Assembly: GCF_030548295.1 (NCBI RefSeq)
Contig: NZ_JAUOSB010000003.1
Span: 124,001 to 188,000, forward strand
From: Wenyingzhuangia sp. 2_MG-2023
GTDB taxonomy: Bacteria; Bacteroidota; Bacteroidia; Flavobacteriales; Flavobacteriaceae
Direction: 5' to 3'
DNA length: 64,000 nt
A program made the position numbers and the translations under genes. The stretch's first letter is position 1, and each line of letters begins with the position of its first letter. Positions 33,844 through 42,138 of this stretch are shown here, piece after piece. The notes under the pieces are model-generated. The model searched no databases. It saw only the letters and a list, made by a program, of their open reading frames with translations, and was not told the origin of the DNA.

Positions 33844-33879
33844 AAAATCCCCATACAACAATTGTCGTATGGGGATTTT
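33844..33879. terminator. Bidirectional terminator after the RND operon
   Basis: AAAATCCCCATAC (33844-33856) and GTATGGGGATTTT (33867-33879) form a perfect 13-bp stem around a 10-base loop. It serves the RND operon and the convergent minus-strand operon ending at 33913. Confidence 0.88.
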
Positions 33880-33912
33880 CAATTTTTTAAAAGTCTAAAA
33901 AATATACTTTAT

Positions 33913-34389
33913 CTACTTTGGCCATTTGGCATTGTCATCAAAATCCCACTGGACTCCAAATTGTATTTCGGTTAGAATTTCGTTGGTAAACCAAAAAAAC
34001 AAATTGGCTTCATCTACATCTATCAATTCATGATTGGGCAATTCTGGCGAAGAATAATCTTCAAATTCCATTTCCCCTAATTTATTTTTTTCAATAAAAT
34101 CTTGAACTTCCTCTATGTTTTTACCTATCAACCCTACTCCATTCAACTCAAAATTGCTAGAATTGATGGTAATGGTCTCCAATCTCCAATCTTCTTCTTC
34201 ATCAAACGAAAACGAAACACCTTCATTTTCATAATCCCAAGTTTCTACAGCATCACCTGTATCAAAATCTTTTTCAATTTCTTTTTCGGAGGGTTCTCCT
34301 AAAATAGCAAAAACCTCTTTTCTAAACATTCCAAATTTAATGTCACCAACACCTATCCCAATCTGGATAGAATTCAAATTTTTATTCAT
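33913..34389 (-). CDS. Hypothetical acidic cytoplasmic protein
   Basis: A 158-residue protein with no signal peptide or membrane segment, strongly acidic (many Asp/Glu) with Trp-rich ends. It opens with GIGVGDIKFGMFRKEVFAILGEPSEKE, a pattern resembling the beta-alpha modules of small cytoplasmic Bacteroidota and immunity-like proteins. I do not recognise a named family. It starts 9 bases after the sigma-54 regulator gene and ends the operon, so it is co-expressed with it. Function unknown. Confidence 0.7.
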   Translation of the reverse strand: MNKNLNSIQIGIGVGDIKFGMFRKEVFAILGEPSEKEIEKDFDTGDAVETWDYENEGVSFSFDEEEDWRLETITINSSNFELNGVGLIGKNIEEVQDFIEKNKLGEMEFEDYSSPELPNHELIDVDEANLFFWFTNEILTEIQFGVQWDFDDNAKWPK

Positions 34390-34398
34390 TACAATTTT

Positions 34399-35562
34399 TT
34401 ATTTACTGGCAAACAACAACACATCATTTGCACTAATTTCTTTCTCTCCTAAAATTAACAATCTCTCTACAACATTACGCAATTCTCGAATATTTCCTGT
34501 CCAATTGTAATCTTGTAAGTTTTTTAAAGCTTCTGCGGAAAACTTTTTAGGAACAATTCCCTGTTCTTTGGCGATGATGGTAGAAAAATGTTGAATCAAC
34601 AACGGAATATCGTCTCTTCTTTCATTCAACGAAGGAACTTTGATTAAAATAACGGCCAATCTGTGGTACAAATCCTCTCTAAAACGACCTTCTTCAATCT
34701 CTTTCATTAAGTTTTTATTGGTTGCCGCCAAGACACGTACATTCACGCTAATATCTTTGTCAGATCCTACTCTACTGATCTTATTTTCTTGCAACGCTCT
34801 TAACACTTTGGCCTGAGCTGAAAGACTCATATCTCCAATTTCATCTAAAAAAATAGTTCCGCCGTTTGCTGCTTCAAATTTTCCTGCTCTGTCTTTACTA
34901 GCCCCGGTAAACGATCCTTTTACATGCCCAAACAATTCACTTTCTATCAATTCTGATGGAATGGCTGCACAATTTACTTCTACCATTGGAAACACGGAAC
35001 GCAAGCTCATATCGTGCAATCTGTGAGCTACCAATTCTTTTCCAGTTCCGTTAGGTCCAGTAATCAAAACACGAGCATCTGTTGGAGCAACTTTATCAAT
35101 CATGTTTTTAATATGCTGAATTGGTTCACTCTCACCAATCATTTCGTATTTCTTGCTAACTTTTCTTTTTAGAATTTTATTCTCTACCAACAATTTCTTT
35201 TGGTCTAAAGCATTTCTAACCGTATTTAAAAGTCGATTCAAATCTGGCGGTTTGGAGATGTAATCATAAGCTCCCATACGCATGGTTTGTACCGCAGTAT
35301 CCAAATCACCATGTCCTGAAATCATAATAACCGGAATTTCAGGTTTTAGTTCTTTTATTTTTTCTAAAACTTCTACACCATCCATTTTTGGCATTTTGAT
35401 GTCACATAAAATCAAATCATAATCGTTTGCTTTTACCAGATTCAATCCTAAAACTCCATCCTCTACCTCTTCTACTTCGTAGGTTTTATTTTCATCAGCA
35501 ATGATGCGTTTCAACACACGTCTAATTGCTGCTTCATCTTCTATGATTAATATTTTACTCAT
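34399..35562 (-). CDS. Sigma-54-dependent response regulator without DNA-binding domain
   Basis: A 387-residue NtrC-family activator with a receiver domain (1-120, phosphoacceptor Asp54 in LILCDIKMPKMDG) and an AAA+ sigma-54 interaction domain (about 140-370). The Walker A is GPNGTGKE; the Walker B is GGTIFLDEIGD; the sigma-54-contact loop is GSFTGA instead of the usual GAFTGA. The protein ends after RNVVERLLILGEKEISANDVLLFASK, where a Fis-type helix-turn-helix normally follows, so no DNA-binding domain is present. It may act from solution on sigma-54 holoenzyme. It follows the ABC-2 permease gene by 16 bases. No partner kinase is adjacent. Confidence 0.9.
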   Translation of the reverse strand: MSKILIIEDEAAIRRVLKRIIADENKTYEVEEVEDGVLGLNLVKANDYDLILCDIKMPKMDGVEVLEKIKELKPEIPVIMISGHGDLDTAVQTMRMGAYDYISKPPDLNRLLNTVRNALDQKKLLVENKILKRKVSKKYEMIGESEPIQHIKNMIDKVAPTDARVLITGPNGTGKELVAHRLHDMSLRSVFPMVEVNCAAIPSELIESELFGHVKGSFTGASKDRAGKFEAANGGTIFLDEIGDMSLSAQAKVLRALQENKISRVGSDKDISVNVRVLAATNKNLMKEIEEGRFREDLYHRLAVILIKVPSLNERRDDIPLLIQHFSTIIAKEQGIVPKKFSAEALKNLQDYNWTGNIRELRNVVERLLILGEKEISANDVLLFASK

Positions 35563-35578
35563 AACCTTATATTGAAAT

Positions 35579-36829
35579 CTAATTTTTTTGGAATACCCAT
35601 TTAAACAATTGCTTGATGCTCGGCTTATTTCCGTAAGTTAAAATACCAATTCGATATATTTTACTAGCAACAAAAACAGTCGCTATAAAAGTTACCAATA
35701 ATAATGCCAAGGATACCAATATTTGCCATAGTGGTACACCAAAAGGAATACGCATTAGCATGATAACTGGAGAAGTAAAAGGAATGAATGAGAATAACAT
35801 GGCTGTTTCTCCATTTGGATTTCCATTTACCACCGTTACAATTCCTATATAAACGGCAAACATTAAAGGTAATAAAATAGGATGCACAAATTGTTGTGTA
35901 TCAGTTTCGCTACTTACAGCAGCACCAATGGAGGCGTAAAAACTACTGTACAACAAATAACCACTTAAAAAGAAGATGATGAATACAATTACAATTTGCA
36001 AGTAATTGATTTCCCAAAGTGTTTGAAAAATCAAATTTATTTTTTCTACATCTACCCCTTCCGTAGCAGGGAGAAAAGTATCTATTAAAAACAAACCTCC
36101 TAAGAGCAATACTCCCCAAATAAAAAACTGTAACAAGCCCGCAAGTGCATTACCAATGATTTTTCCTAACATCAACTGAAAAGGTTTTACGGTACAAACC
36201 ATAATTTCAATCACCCTACTATTTTTTTCCTCTATAATGCTTCTCATTACCGAGTTTCCATAAATAATTACAAACATCATTACAATATACCCTGCTCCTA
36301 TTGCAATGGTTCCTTTTACCCATTTCTGAACAGTTTCTTTTGAATTGTCCATGTTTTGAATCTTAACAGGACTCTCTTGCACAATGGTTTCAATTACTTT
36401 AGGGTTTATTTGATGTTGGGATAAATAATGTCGTTTCCAATGTTTGTCTAAAATCTTTTTAAAATCTTGTTTGGGTACTTTTTCATCACCATAAACCTCC
36501 AAAACAGTCCACTCAGAATTTGTATACACAAGTCCGTTGTATTTTTTTTCATCTACCAATGCTTTTGCGATAGCATAAGATCTATTTGAGGTGGATTCTA
36601 ACTGTATGTTTGGATGCGTTTTTTGTAAATCTTTTACGATTTCAGAATTTGTAACCGCCAAAATAGAAACGGTTTTATCTTTTGAAGACTCTTCTTTACT
36701 CGCAAAATAAAAGATAGCACTGAACATCCCAATCATTAAAATTGGGCTTAAAAAAATCAATACCAAATAAGCCTTACTCCTTACTTTTGTGATAAATTCT
36801 CTCTGAATAATCAGTAATAACTTATGCAT
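35579..36829 (-). CDS. ABC-2 type transporter permease (NatB-like)
   Basis: A 416-residue membrane protein of the ABC-2/NatB family. There is one N-terminal transmembrane helix (about 20-44), a soluble extracytoplasmic domain (about 50-170), then about five more helices. The conserved YGNSVMRSIIEEKNSRVIEIMVCTVKPFQLMLGKIIGNALAGL (about 189-231) marks the family. It would export an unknown substrate (sodium, drugs or lipids have been proposed for relatives). It overlaps the upstream ATPase gene by eight bases, so the two are translationally coupled. A sigma-54 regulator follows in the same operon. Confidence 0.87.
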   Translation of the reverse strand: MHKLLLIIQREFITKVRSKAYLVLIFLSPILMIGMFSAIFYFASKEESSKDKTVSILAVTNSEIVKDLQKTHPNIQLESTSNRSYAIAKALVDEKKYNGLVYTNSEWTVLEVYGDEKVPKQDFKKILDKHWKRHYLSQHQINPKVIETIVQESPVKIQNMDNSKETVQKWVKGTIAIGAGYIVMMFVIIYGNSVMRSIIEEKNSRVIEIMVCTVKPFQLMLGKIIGNALAGLLQFFIWGVLLLGGLFLIDTFLPATEGVDVEKINLIFQTLWEINYLQIVIVFIIFFLSGYLLYSSFYASIGAAVSSETDTQQFVHPILLPLMFAVYIGIVTVVNGNPNGETAMLFSFIPFTSPVIMLMRIPFGVPLWQILVSLALLLVTFIATVFVASKIYRIGILTYGNKPSIKQLFKWVFQKN

Positions 36830-37745
36830 TTTCTATCGTTTTAATAAATATTTCTTGTAAACTAGGGATGTATTGTTTGTATAAATGTAAGCTTCCTATT
36901 TTCAAAACTTCAGTAAGAAGATTGTCTGAAACATCTTGATTTGGAAGTACTTCTAGTTGTACATTTTCATCATCTTGATGTTTAATTGCTACCGTATATT
37001 CTGTATTGGTTAAAAACAATTCCAAGGCAGCATCATTGTATTCAAACAGATTGATTTCAAAAACAGCTTGGGCATGTTTTTTTTGAATATCGGTAATTGT
37101 ACCATCCAACAAAATAGTTCCTTGATGAATCAAACACACGTGATCACACATTTCTGCTACAGATTCCATTCTATGCGAAGAAAAAATAACTGTCGTTCCA
37201 TTTTTTGCCAATTGTTTGATTTCGGATGCAATTAAATTGGCATTTATAGGATCAAATCCACTAAAAGGTTCGTCTAAAATTAACAATTCTGGCTGGTGCA
37301 ACACCGTAATAATAAACTGTACTTTCTGAGCCATTCCTTTAGACAAATCTTGAATTTTTTTCTTTTTCCAATCAGAGATATCAAAGCGATTCAACCAATA
37401 ATCAAGCTGTAATTTGCTTTCTTTCTTAGTCATTCCTTTCAATTGTCCAAAATACATTGCTTGCTCTTCAATTGTCATATTTTTGTACAAGCCCCTTTCC
37501 TCTGGCAAATAACCAATTTTTTGAACATCTTCTTGACGTATGGGTTGTCCATTAAAATGAATAGTTCCGCTATCAATATCTATAATTTTATTTAATATCC
37601 GAATCAAAGTTGTTTTTCCGGCACCATTCTGTCCAATCAAGCCATACACACTTCCTTTAGGAATCTGTAATGAAATAGAGTTTAGAGCCACATTTTTTTG
37701 ATATCTTTTTTGCAAACTATCTATACTCAGAATATTTTCTTGCAT
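36822..37745 (-). CDS. ABC transporter ATPase (NatA-like)
   Basis: A 307-residue ATPase with an N-terminal ABC domain. Walker A GQNGAGKTT (about 38-46), Q-loop GYLPEERGLYKNMT, signature LSKGMAQKVQFI (about 139-150), Walker B LLILDEPFSGFD and H-loop IFSSHRME are intact. LSKGM instead of LSGGQ is the normal form in the NatA/EcsA/YhaQ group. A C-terminal domain of about 80 residues (DUF4162-like) follows. It powers the ABC-2 permease it overlaps. Promoter not recognised; the gene is divergent from the MarR gene at 38.0 kb. Confidence 0.9.
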   Translation of the reverse strand: MQENILSIDSLQKRYQKNVALNSISLQIPKGSVYGLIGQNGAGKTTLIRILNKIIDIDSGTIHFNGQPIRQEDVQKIGYLPEERGLYKNMTIEEQAMYFGQLKGMTKKESKLQLDYWLNRFDISDWKKKKIQDLSKGMAQKVQFIITVLHQPELLILDEPFSGFDPINANLIASEIKQLAKNGTTVIFSSHRMESVAEMCDHVCLIHQGTILLDGTITDIQKKHAQAVFEINLFEYNDAALELFLTNTEYTVAIKHQDDENVQLEVLPNQDVSDNLLTEVLKIGSLHLYKQYIPSLQEIFIKTIENA

Positions 37746-37924
37746 AAAATCTTTTTTGTTAGGGAGGATAAATATATCATATACTTAGGAATTAATTTAA
37801 AGATTGAAATAAAAAATGCAAGGATTTCAAACTGAATATATCTCAAATTTCTAGCTTTAAAACAAACAATAGTTTATGTTTTTAATACAAATATTATCAT
37901 ATCTCTATTTTTAATTCACAAAAC

Positions 37925-37936
37925 TATGCTAGCATA
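37925..37936. promoter_or_regulatory. Candidate operator in front of the MarR gene
   Basis: TATGCTAGCATA is a perfect 12-bp palindrome 25 bases upstream of the MarR start codon, in the divergent spacer. It could be the MarR site controlling the fatty acid operon. The promoter elements are not clear here. Confidence 0.35.
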
Positions 37937-37961
37937 ACTATTTTTTTTAATATCTTTAAAC

Positions 37962-38402
37962 ATGAAAGAGAAACCAAATATATCATTTGACTATTTGTAT
38001 CGATCAACTTGGCAGTCTATCAGTAAAATGTATAATGAAGAGGCATTGAAAAAAAACAGTGTCATGACCGTTGGTTTTGTATTGATCAGTATTGACTACA
38101 AACAGGGTACTCCCTCTACATTACTTGGCCCTAAAATGGGAATTGAAGCCACTAGTCTGTCCAGAACTTTAAAAAAAATGGAAGAGCAAGGGTTGATTTA
38201 TAGAGAAAAAAACCCAGACGATGGACGAAGTGTATTGATCAAGTTGACAGACAAAGGAAAAGAACAAAGAGATATTTCCAAACAAATTGTTCTAAAATTT
38301 AACGATGAAGTGGCTAAAAATTTGACACAAAAACAAATGGATGCCTTTCTAGTAGTAACAGAAACAATTCAAGAATTGATTCAAAAAAAATTAATTTTTT
38401 AA
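37962..38402 (+). CDS. MarR-family transcriptional regulator
   Basis: A 146-residue winged-helix regulator. The DNA-binding region (about 45-105) includes TLLGPKMGIEATSLSRTLKKMEEQGLIYREKNPDDGRSVLIKLTDKGKEQ, with the wing motif DDGRSVLIKLT that is diagnostic for MarR. It starts the fatty acid beta-oxidation operon (2 bases before the FadN-like gene). In flavobacteria such a MarR gene usually precedes this cluster and probably responds to acyl-CoA. A palindrome lies in its upstream region. It acts as a dimer in the cytoplasm. Confidence 0.9.
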   Translation: MKEKPNISFDYLYRSTWQSISKMYNEEALKKNSVMTVGFVLISIDYKQGTPSTLLGPKMGIEATSLSRTLKKMEEQGLIYREKNPDDGRSVLIKLTDKGKEQRDISKQIVLKFNDEVAKNLTQKQMDAFLVVTETIQELIQKKLIF

Positions 38403-38404
38403 TT

Positions 38405-40807
38405 ATGAAAAGACAAATTAAAAAAATAGCAGTTATTGGTTCAGGAATTATGGGATCTAGCATTGCCTGTCATTTCGCTAATATTGGTTTGCAAGTGCTT
38501 TTATTGGACATTGTTCCAAAAGAATTGAACGATAGAGAAAAACAAAAAGGATTGGATTTATCGCACCCTTTGGTGCAAAATAGAATTGTAAACAGCAATT
38601 TACAAGCTGCTATCAAATCTAAGCCAGCTCCTTTATACAATACCTCTTTTGCAAGTAGAATTGTTACAGGAAATTTAGACAGTGATATTGATAAAATAAA
38701 AGATGCAGATTGGATTATTGAAGTTGTGGTAGAAAAACTAGCAATCAAACAAAAAGTTTTTGAACTGATTGAAAAGCATCGAAAACCCGGAACTATTGTA
38801 ACAAGCAACACTTCAGGTATTCCTATCAAATACATGAATATGGATCGTTCTCAAGATTTTAGAGAACATTTTGCCATCAGTCATTTTTTCAATCCACCAA
38901 GATATTTAAAACTTTTTGAAGTAATTCCAGGTCCAGATTGTAAAAAAGAAGTAGTTGATTTTTTAATGCACTTTGGAACTAAATTCTTAGGAAAAACAAC
39001 AGTATTGGCAAAAGATACTCCTGCTTTTATAGGAAACAGAATTGGGATTTTTGGAATCATGAGTATGTTGCATATTGTTAAAGAATTGGACTTGACTGTT
39101 TCTGAAGTAGACAAACTAACAGGTCCCGTAATTGGTAGACCTAAATCTGCCACCTTTAGAACGGTTGATGTGGTTGGTTTGGACACCTTAATTCACGTTG
39201 CTAATGGGCTATATGACAATTGTAAAGACGACGAATCTGTTGCTTTGTTTCAGTTGCCAGACTTTATGAAAACCATGTTAGATAACAAATTGTTGGGTAG
39301 TAAAACAAGACAAGGTTTTTATAAAAAAGAAAAAGGACACAAAGGAACAAGTACCATTTTAGAGTTGGATTTGAATACTCTAGAATACAAACCCACAACC
39401 AAAGCTAGTTTTGAAACGTTGAATGCAACCAAAACGATAGAGAATGTAGCAGATCGATTTAAAATTTTAATCAAAGGAGAAGACAAAGCCGGGATATTTT
39501 ACAAAAAAACTTTTGCTGCCTTGTTTGCCTATGTATCTAACCGAATTCCAGAAATTTCGGATGAATTGTATAAAATTGACGAAGCCATGAAAGCTGGTTT
39601 TGGTTGGCAACACGGTCCTTTTGAAATTTGGGATGCCATTGGTTTGGACAAAGGTTTAGAACTCATCAAAACAGAAAATTTAACCTACGCTGCATGGATT
39701 GATAAGATGAAAGAAGCTAATATTTCTTCTTTTTATACCATTAAAGAAGGTAAAAAATACTTTTACAATCAGATTTCAAAAGAATCAACCAAAGTTCCAG
39801 GACAGGATAGTTTTATCATTTTAAATAATATTAGAGAAGCTAAAACAATCTGGTCCAATTCAGAAGCTTCTATTCAGCATTTGGGAGATGGTGTTCTGAA
39901 TGTAGAATTCCAATCTAAAATGAATACGCTAGGAAGTGGTGTTTTGCAAGCCATTAATAAAGGTATTGATTTGGCAGAAACAGAATACGATGCTGTTATT
40001 CTTGGAAATCAAGCAACTAATTTTTCTGTAGGAGCCAATTTAGCCATGGTTTTCATGTTAGCCGTAGAACAAGAATATGATGAATTGAATTTTGCTGTAC
40101 AGTACTTTCAAAAAACGGTGATGCGCATGCGATATTCTACCTGCCCTACTCTAATTACTCCAAGAGGATTGACTTTAGGTGGTGGATGTGAATTAAGTCT
40201 GCATGCAGATAAAGTAATTGCTGCTGCGGAAACTTATACAGGATTGGTGGAATTTGGAGTAGGTGTGATTCCTGGTGGTGGTGGAACCAAGGAAATGACC
40301 AAAAGAGTTTCTGACATTGTTTTAAAAGACGATGTAAAACTGAATAGAATGCGAGAAGCATTTATCAACATTGCGATGGCAAAAGTAGCCACTTCTGCTC
40401 ATGAAGCTTTTGATTATGGTTATTTTCAACCACATAAAGACATTGTAGTGGTAAATGATTTTCAACAAATAGCAACCGCCAAACAACATGCTGTACAAAT
40501 GCTAAATGACGGTTATTTAATTCCAGCACCTCAAAAAGTAAAGGTCTTAGGACAACAGGTTTTGGGAATGTTCCGTGTAGGTGCAGACAGTCTGGTTGCT
40601 GGTAAATATGCTTCTGAACACGATAGATTGATTGCAAACAAATTAGGGTATGTAATGGCAGGTGGAGATTTGTCTGAGCCTACAGAAGTTTCAGAACAAT
40701 ATTTATTGGATTTAGAACGTGATGCTTTTTTATCTCTGTTAGGAGAAAGAAAAACATTGGAGCGAATTCAACACATGTTAAAAACGGGAAAACCATTAAG
40801 AAATTAA
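38405..40807 (+). CDS. 3-hydroxyacyl-CoA dehydrogenase / enoyl-CoA hydratase fusion (FadN-type)
   Basis: An 800-residue bifunctional beta-oxidation enzyme. The N-terminal NAD-binding domain opens with IAVIGSGIMGSSIACHFANIGLQVLLLD (8-35). The dehydrogenase C-terminal domains span about 200-430; His of SHFFNPPRYLKLFEVIPG is the catalytic region. The crotonase domain occupies about 500-720 (GGGCELSLHADKVIAAAETYTGLVEFGVGVIPGGGGTKEM). The order dehydrogenase-then-hydratase is that of Bacillus FadN, not E. coli FadB. It performs hydration and oxidation of the acyl chain and supplies 3-ketoacyl-CoA to the thiolase encoded next. It starts 2 bases after the MarR gene. Confidence 0.92.
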   Translation: MKRQIKKIAVIGSGIMGSSIACHFANIGLQVLLLDIVPKELNDREKQKGLDLSHPLVQNRIVNSNLQAAIKSKPAPLYNTSFASRIVTGNLDSDIDKIKDADWIIEVVVEKLAIKQKVFELIEKHRKPGTIVTSNTSGIPIKYMNMDRSQDFREHFAISHFFNPPRYLKLFEVIPGPDCKKEVVDFLMHFGTKFLGKTTVLAKDTPAFIGNRIGIFGIMSMLHIVKELDLTVSEVDKLTGPVIGRPKSATFRTVDVVGLDTLIHVANGLYDNCKDDESVALFQLPDFMKTMLDNKLLGSKTRQGFYKKEKGHKGTSTILELDLNTLEYKPTTKASFETLNATKTIENVADRFKILIKGEDKAGIFYKKTFAALFAYVSNRIPEISDELYKIDEAMKAGFGWQHGPFEIWDAIGLDKGLELIKTENLTYAAWIDKMKEANISSFYTIKEGKKYFYNQISKESTKVPGQDSFIILNNIREAKTIWSNSEASIQHLGDGVLNVEFQSKMNTLGSGVLQAINKGIDLAETEYDAVILGNQATNFSVGANLAMVFMLAVEQEYDELNFAVQYFQKTVMRMRYSTCPTLITPRGLTLGGGCELSLHADKVIAAAETYTGLVEFGVGVIPGGGGTKEMTKRVSDIVLKDDVKLNRMREAFINIAMAKVATSAHEAFDYGYFQPHKDIVVVNDFQQIATAKQHAVQMLNDGYLIPAPQKVKVLGQQVLGMFRVGADSLVAGKYASEHDRLIANKLGYVMAGGDLSEPTEVSEQYLLDLERDAFLSLLGERKTLERIQHMLKTGKPLRN

Positions 40808-40819
40808 TGGTTTAGGCCT

Positions 40820-40895
40820 TTAGCTATTCATAATTAGTTATAGGCTTAAAAAAACAAAAGTAATCTAACGCTAAAAGTCAAAGACGAATAGCTAA
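40820..40895. repeat. Inverted repeat in the fadN-fadA spacer
   Basis: TTAGCTATTC (40820-40829) and GAATAGCTAA (40886-40895) are 10-bp complementary arms 56 bases apart, in a 101-base spacer unusually long for this operon. It may form a long hairpin that stabilises or attenuates the transcript. Confidence 0.4.
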
Positions 40896-40908
40896 AAGCT
40901 TTAAAAAA

Positions 40909-42093
40909 ATGAAAACAGCATACATCATAAAAGGATATAGAACCGCAGTTGGAAAAGCACCAAAAGGATTGTTTCGTTTCAAAAGACCCGATGAATTGGC
41001 TTCTGAAACCATTGCCTACCTGCTAGAAAAAACTCCAGAATTGAACAAAGAACGTATTGACGATGTGATTGTGGGAAATGCAATGCCTGAAGCAGAACAA
41101 GGATTGAACATGGGACGTTTGATTTCTTTAATGGGACTAAAAATCAACGATGTGGCAGGAATGACTGTTAACAGATACTGCGCTTCTGGTTTGGAAACTA
41201 TTGCTATTGCTGCGGCTAAAATTCAATCAGGAATGGCAGACTGTATCATTGCAGGAGGTGTAGAAAGCATGTCGTACATTCCTATGGGTGGGTACAAACC
41301 CTCTCCTAACTACAAAGAAACCAAAGATGGTCATGAAGATTATTATTGGGGAATGGGATTGACCGCAGAAGCTGTGGCAGATAAATTTAAAGTGTCTAGA
41401 GAGAAGCAAGATTTATTTGCGTTCAATTCTCATCAAAAAGCACTCAATGCACAAGAAAATAGTTTGTTTGACGATGATATTGTTCCCATCAATATAGAAG
41501 AAATTTTTGTGAATGAAAACGGCAAAAAACAAACTAAAAACTACACGGTTATCAAAGATGAAGGACCTAGAAAAGACACTTCTTTAGATGCTTTGGCGGG
41601 TTTGAGACCTGTTTTTGCAAACGGAGGTTCTGTAACAGCAGGAAATTCGTCACAAATGAGTGATGGTGCTGCTTTTGTGATTGTAATGAGTGAAGAAATG
41701 GTGAAGGAATTGAATTTAGAGCCTGTAGCTCGTCTAGTTTCTTTTGCTGCCGTAGGTGTTGAACCTAAAATTATGGGAATTGGACCTGTACTAGCAGTTC
41801 CAAAAGCATTGAAACAAGCAGGATTGACCACAAAAGACATTGATTTGATAGAACTGAATGAGGCTTTTGCTTCTCAATCGTTAGCAGTTATTTCTGAATT
41901 AGGACTCAACCCAGACCTTGTAAATGTAAACGGAGGTGCTATTGCTTTAGGACATCCTTTAGGCTGTACAGGAGCAAAATTATCCGTGCAATTGATCAAT
42001 GAAATGAGAAGAAGAAACAGTAAATATGGAGTTGTTACCATGTGTGTGGGAACAGGACAAGGAGCAGCAGGAGTTTATGAATTTTTAAAGTAA
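40909..42093 (+). CDS. Acetyl-CoA acyltransferase (3-ketoacyl-CoA thiolase)
   Basis: A 394-residue thiolase of the degradative class. The nucleophile is Cys91 in [18 protein letters not shown]. The C-terminal catalytic His is in [18 protein letters not shown] and the second Cys in [10 protein letters not shown]. It cleaves 3-ketoacyl-CoA with CoA to acetyl-CoA and a shortened acyl-CoA in the cytoplasm. Position between the FadN-type enzyme and an acyl-CoA dehydrogenase fits the beta-oxidation role. It is a FadA counterpart by function. Confidence 0.93.
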   Translation: MKTAYIIKGYRTAVGKAPKGLFRFKRPDELASETIAYLLEKTPELNKERIDDVIVGNAMPEAEQGLNMGRLISLMGLKINDVAGMTVNRYCASGLETIAIAAAKIQSGMADCIIAGGVESMSYIPMGGYKPSPNYKETKDGHEDYYWGMGLTAEAVADKFKVSREKQDLFAFNSHQKALNAQENSLFDDDIVPINIEEIFVNENGKKQTKNYTVIKDEGPRKDTSLDALAGLRPVFANGGSVTAGNSSQMSDGAAFVIVMSEEMVKELNLEPVARLVSFAAVGVEPKIMGIGPVLAVPKALKQAGLTTKDIDLIELNEAFASQSLAVISELGLNPDLVNVNGGAIALGHPLGCTGAKLSVQLINEMRRRNSKYGVVTMCVGTGQGAAGVYEFLK

Positions 42094-42138
42094 CAACATC
42101 AACCTGAATAGATATACGAACCAAAAAAAACATTAGGT

